The position numbers and the translations under genes were made by a program. A model generated the notes under the pieces. That model was not told where the DNA came from and did not search any database. It saw only the letters and a program-made list of their open reading frames with translations. A stretch of DNA of 6,243 nt from Promethearchaeota archaeon (GTDB lineage Archaea > Asgardarchaeota > Lokiarchaeia > Sigynarchaeales > SOKP01), in assembly GCA_019057735.1 (NCBI GenBank), contig JAHLWV010000132.1, positions 1-6,243 on the forward strand. Direction: 5' to 3'. This document shows, in pieces, positions 5,916-6,243 of this stretch (position 1 is its first letter; the number at the start of each line of letters is the position of its first letter).

Positions 5916-6243
5916 TTATGTAAAGTAGCAAGGCCACCATTTTATTCTCGCAGCAGGGTTAGAAACATATCCGTGGAAATTACTTACCCAGGCGTCCCAA
6001 TTAATACCAGTACAAATTGTCATGCCAGGCATATATACTTCAACCATTAACCTTTGTATCTCCAGGTACATAGCTTCCCTTACTACAGGGTTAGTTTCTG
6101 TTAGAGCATCATCCATTAATACTTGTACATCGGGTTCGTAGAAGTTACCTCCGTTTATATCGGAAACATTACTCCAAATAGGATTGATGTAATTTTCAGG
6201 GTCAAGATAATCAGGAGCCCAACCGAGAGAGTACATATCCATA
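5916..6243 (-). CDS. ABC importer family 5 solute-binding protein, C-terminal part (partial)
   Basis: This is the C-terminal end of an extracellular peptide/solute-binding protein of family 5 (SBP_bac_5, DppA/OppA type), which captures the ligand outside the cell and hands it to the permeases encoded downstream. About 108 residues are visible; the rest lies beyond the window edge, so the Met codon at 6240-6242 is probably internal. The recognisable pattern is GWAPDYLDPENYINPIWSN, then a stretch resembling the family's helix in which a run of acidic and Ala residues precedes an Arg-x-x-x-Tyr-x-x-x-Gln segment, then MPGMTIC and the closing strand around WVSNFHGYVSNP. The protein ends WWPCYFT with a TAA stop and has no C-terminal membrane helix, so any membrane anchor must be at the unseen N-terminus. 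Ligand specificity cannot be read from this piece: the family also binds nickel, sugars and oligosaccharides. The G+C content is clearly higher than in the next two genes. A T13 tract follows in the downstream gap. Confidence 0.88.
   Translation of the reverse strand, partial: MDMYSLGWAPDYLDPENYINPIWSNVSDINGGNFYEPDVQVLMDDALTETNPVVREAMYLEIQRLMVEVYMPGMTICTGINWDAWVSNFHGYVSNPAARIKWWPCYFT

Overview
The window is a minus-strand gene cluster, read from high to low coordinates, encoding a dipeptide/oligopeptide ABC importer of the Dpp/Opp family. In order of transcription it holds the C-terminal end of a family 5 solute-binding protein (cut by the window edge), two unrecognised genes (a 284-residue soluble protein and a 154-residue membrane protein), two permeases (DppB-like and DppC-like) and two ATPases (DppD-like and DppF-like). 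An oligo-T terminator-like tract follows the last gene. No plus-strand gene, RNA gene, CRISPR array or insertion sequence is visible.

The DNA is AT-rich. Hand counts of sample lines give very roughly 35-40% G+C in the transporter genes and about 25% or less in the two unknown genes. Oligo-T tracts directly after stop codons, a TTTAAATA box upstream of the first unknown gene and only occasional Shine-Dalgarno sequences suggest an archaeon. The style of the transporter proteins, with a charged insertion in the DppD-like ATPase and a long N-terminus on the DppC-like permease, reminds me of Asgard (Lokiarchaeia-like) genomes. That is an impression; an AT-rich bacterium cannot be excluded.

Layout: 5916-6243 binding protein end; 5825-5915 a 91-base gap with a T13 tract and a candidate TATA box; 4970-5824 unknown soluble protein; 4522-4986 unknown membrane protein, overlapping the previous gene by 17 bases; 3486-4502 permease B (GTG start); 2458-3456 permease C; 2405-2457 a gap with two T7 tracts and a TATA-like element; 1139-2404 ATPase D; 1099-1138 a gap with a TATA-like element; 49-1098 ATPase F; 1-48 terminator region.

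The expected machine works as follows. The extracellular binding protein captures a peptide (or another ligand of this family) and delivers it to the B/C permease heterodimer, and D and F hydrolyse ATP at the inner face to drive import. Both ATPases keep all the nucleotide-binding motifs and carry a C-terminal four-cysteine motif typical of an iron-sulfur site. The real unknown is the two-gene module between the binding protein and the permeases. It is co-directional, tightly packed and much more AT-rich than its neighbours, and could be an accessory component, an uncharacterised passenger or a recent insertion.
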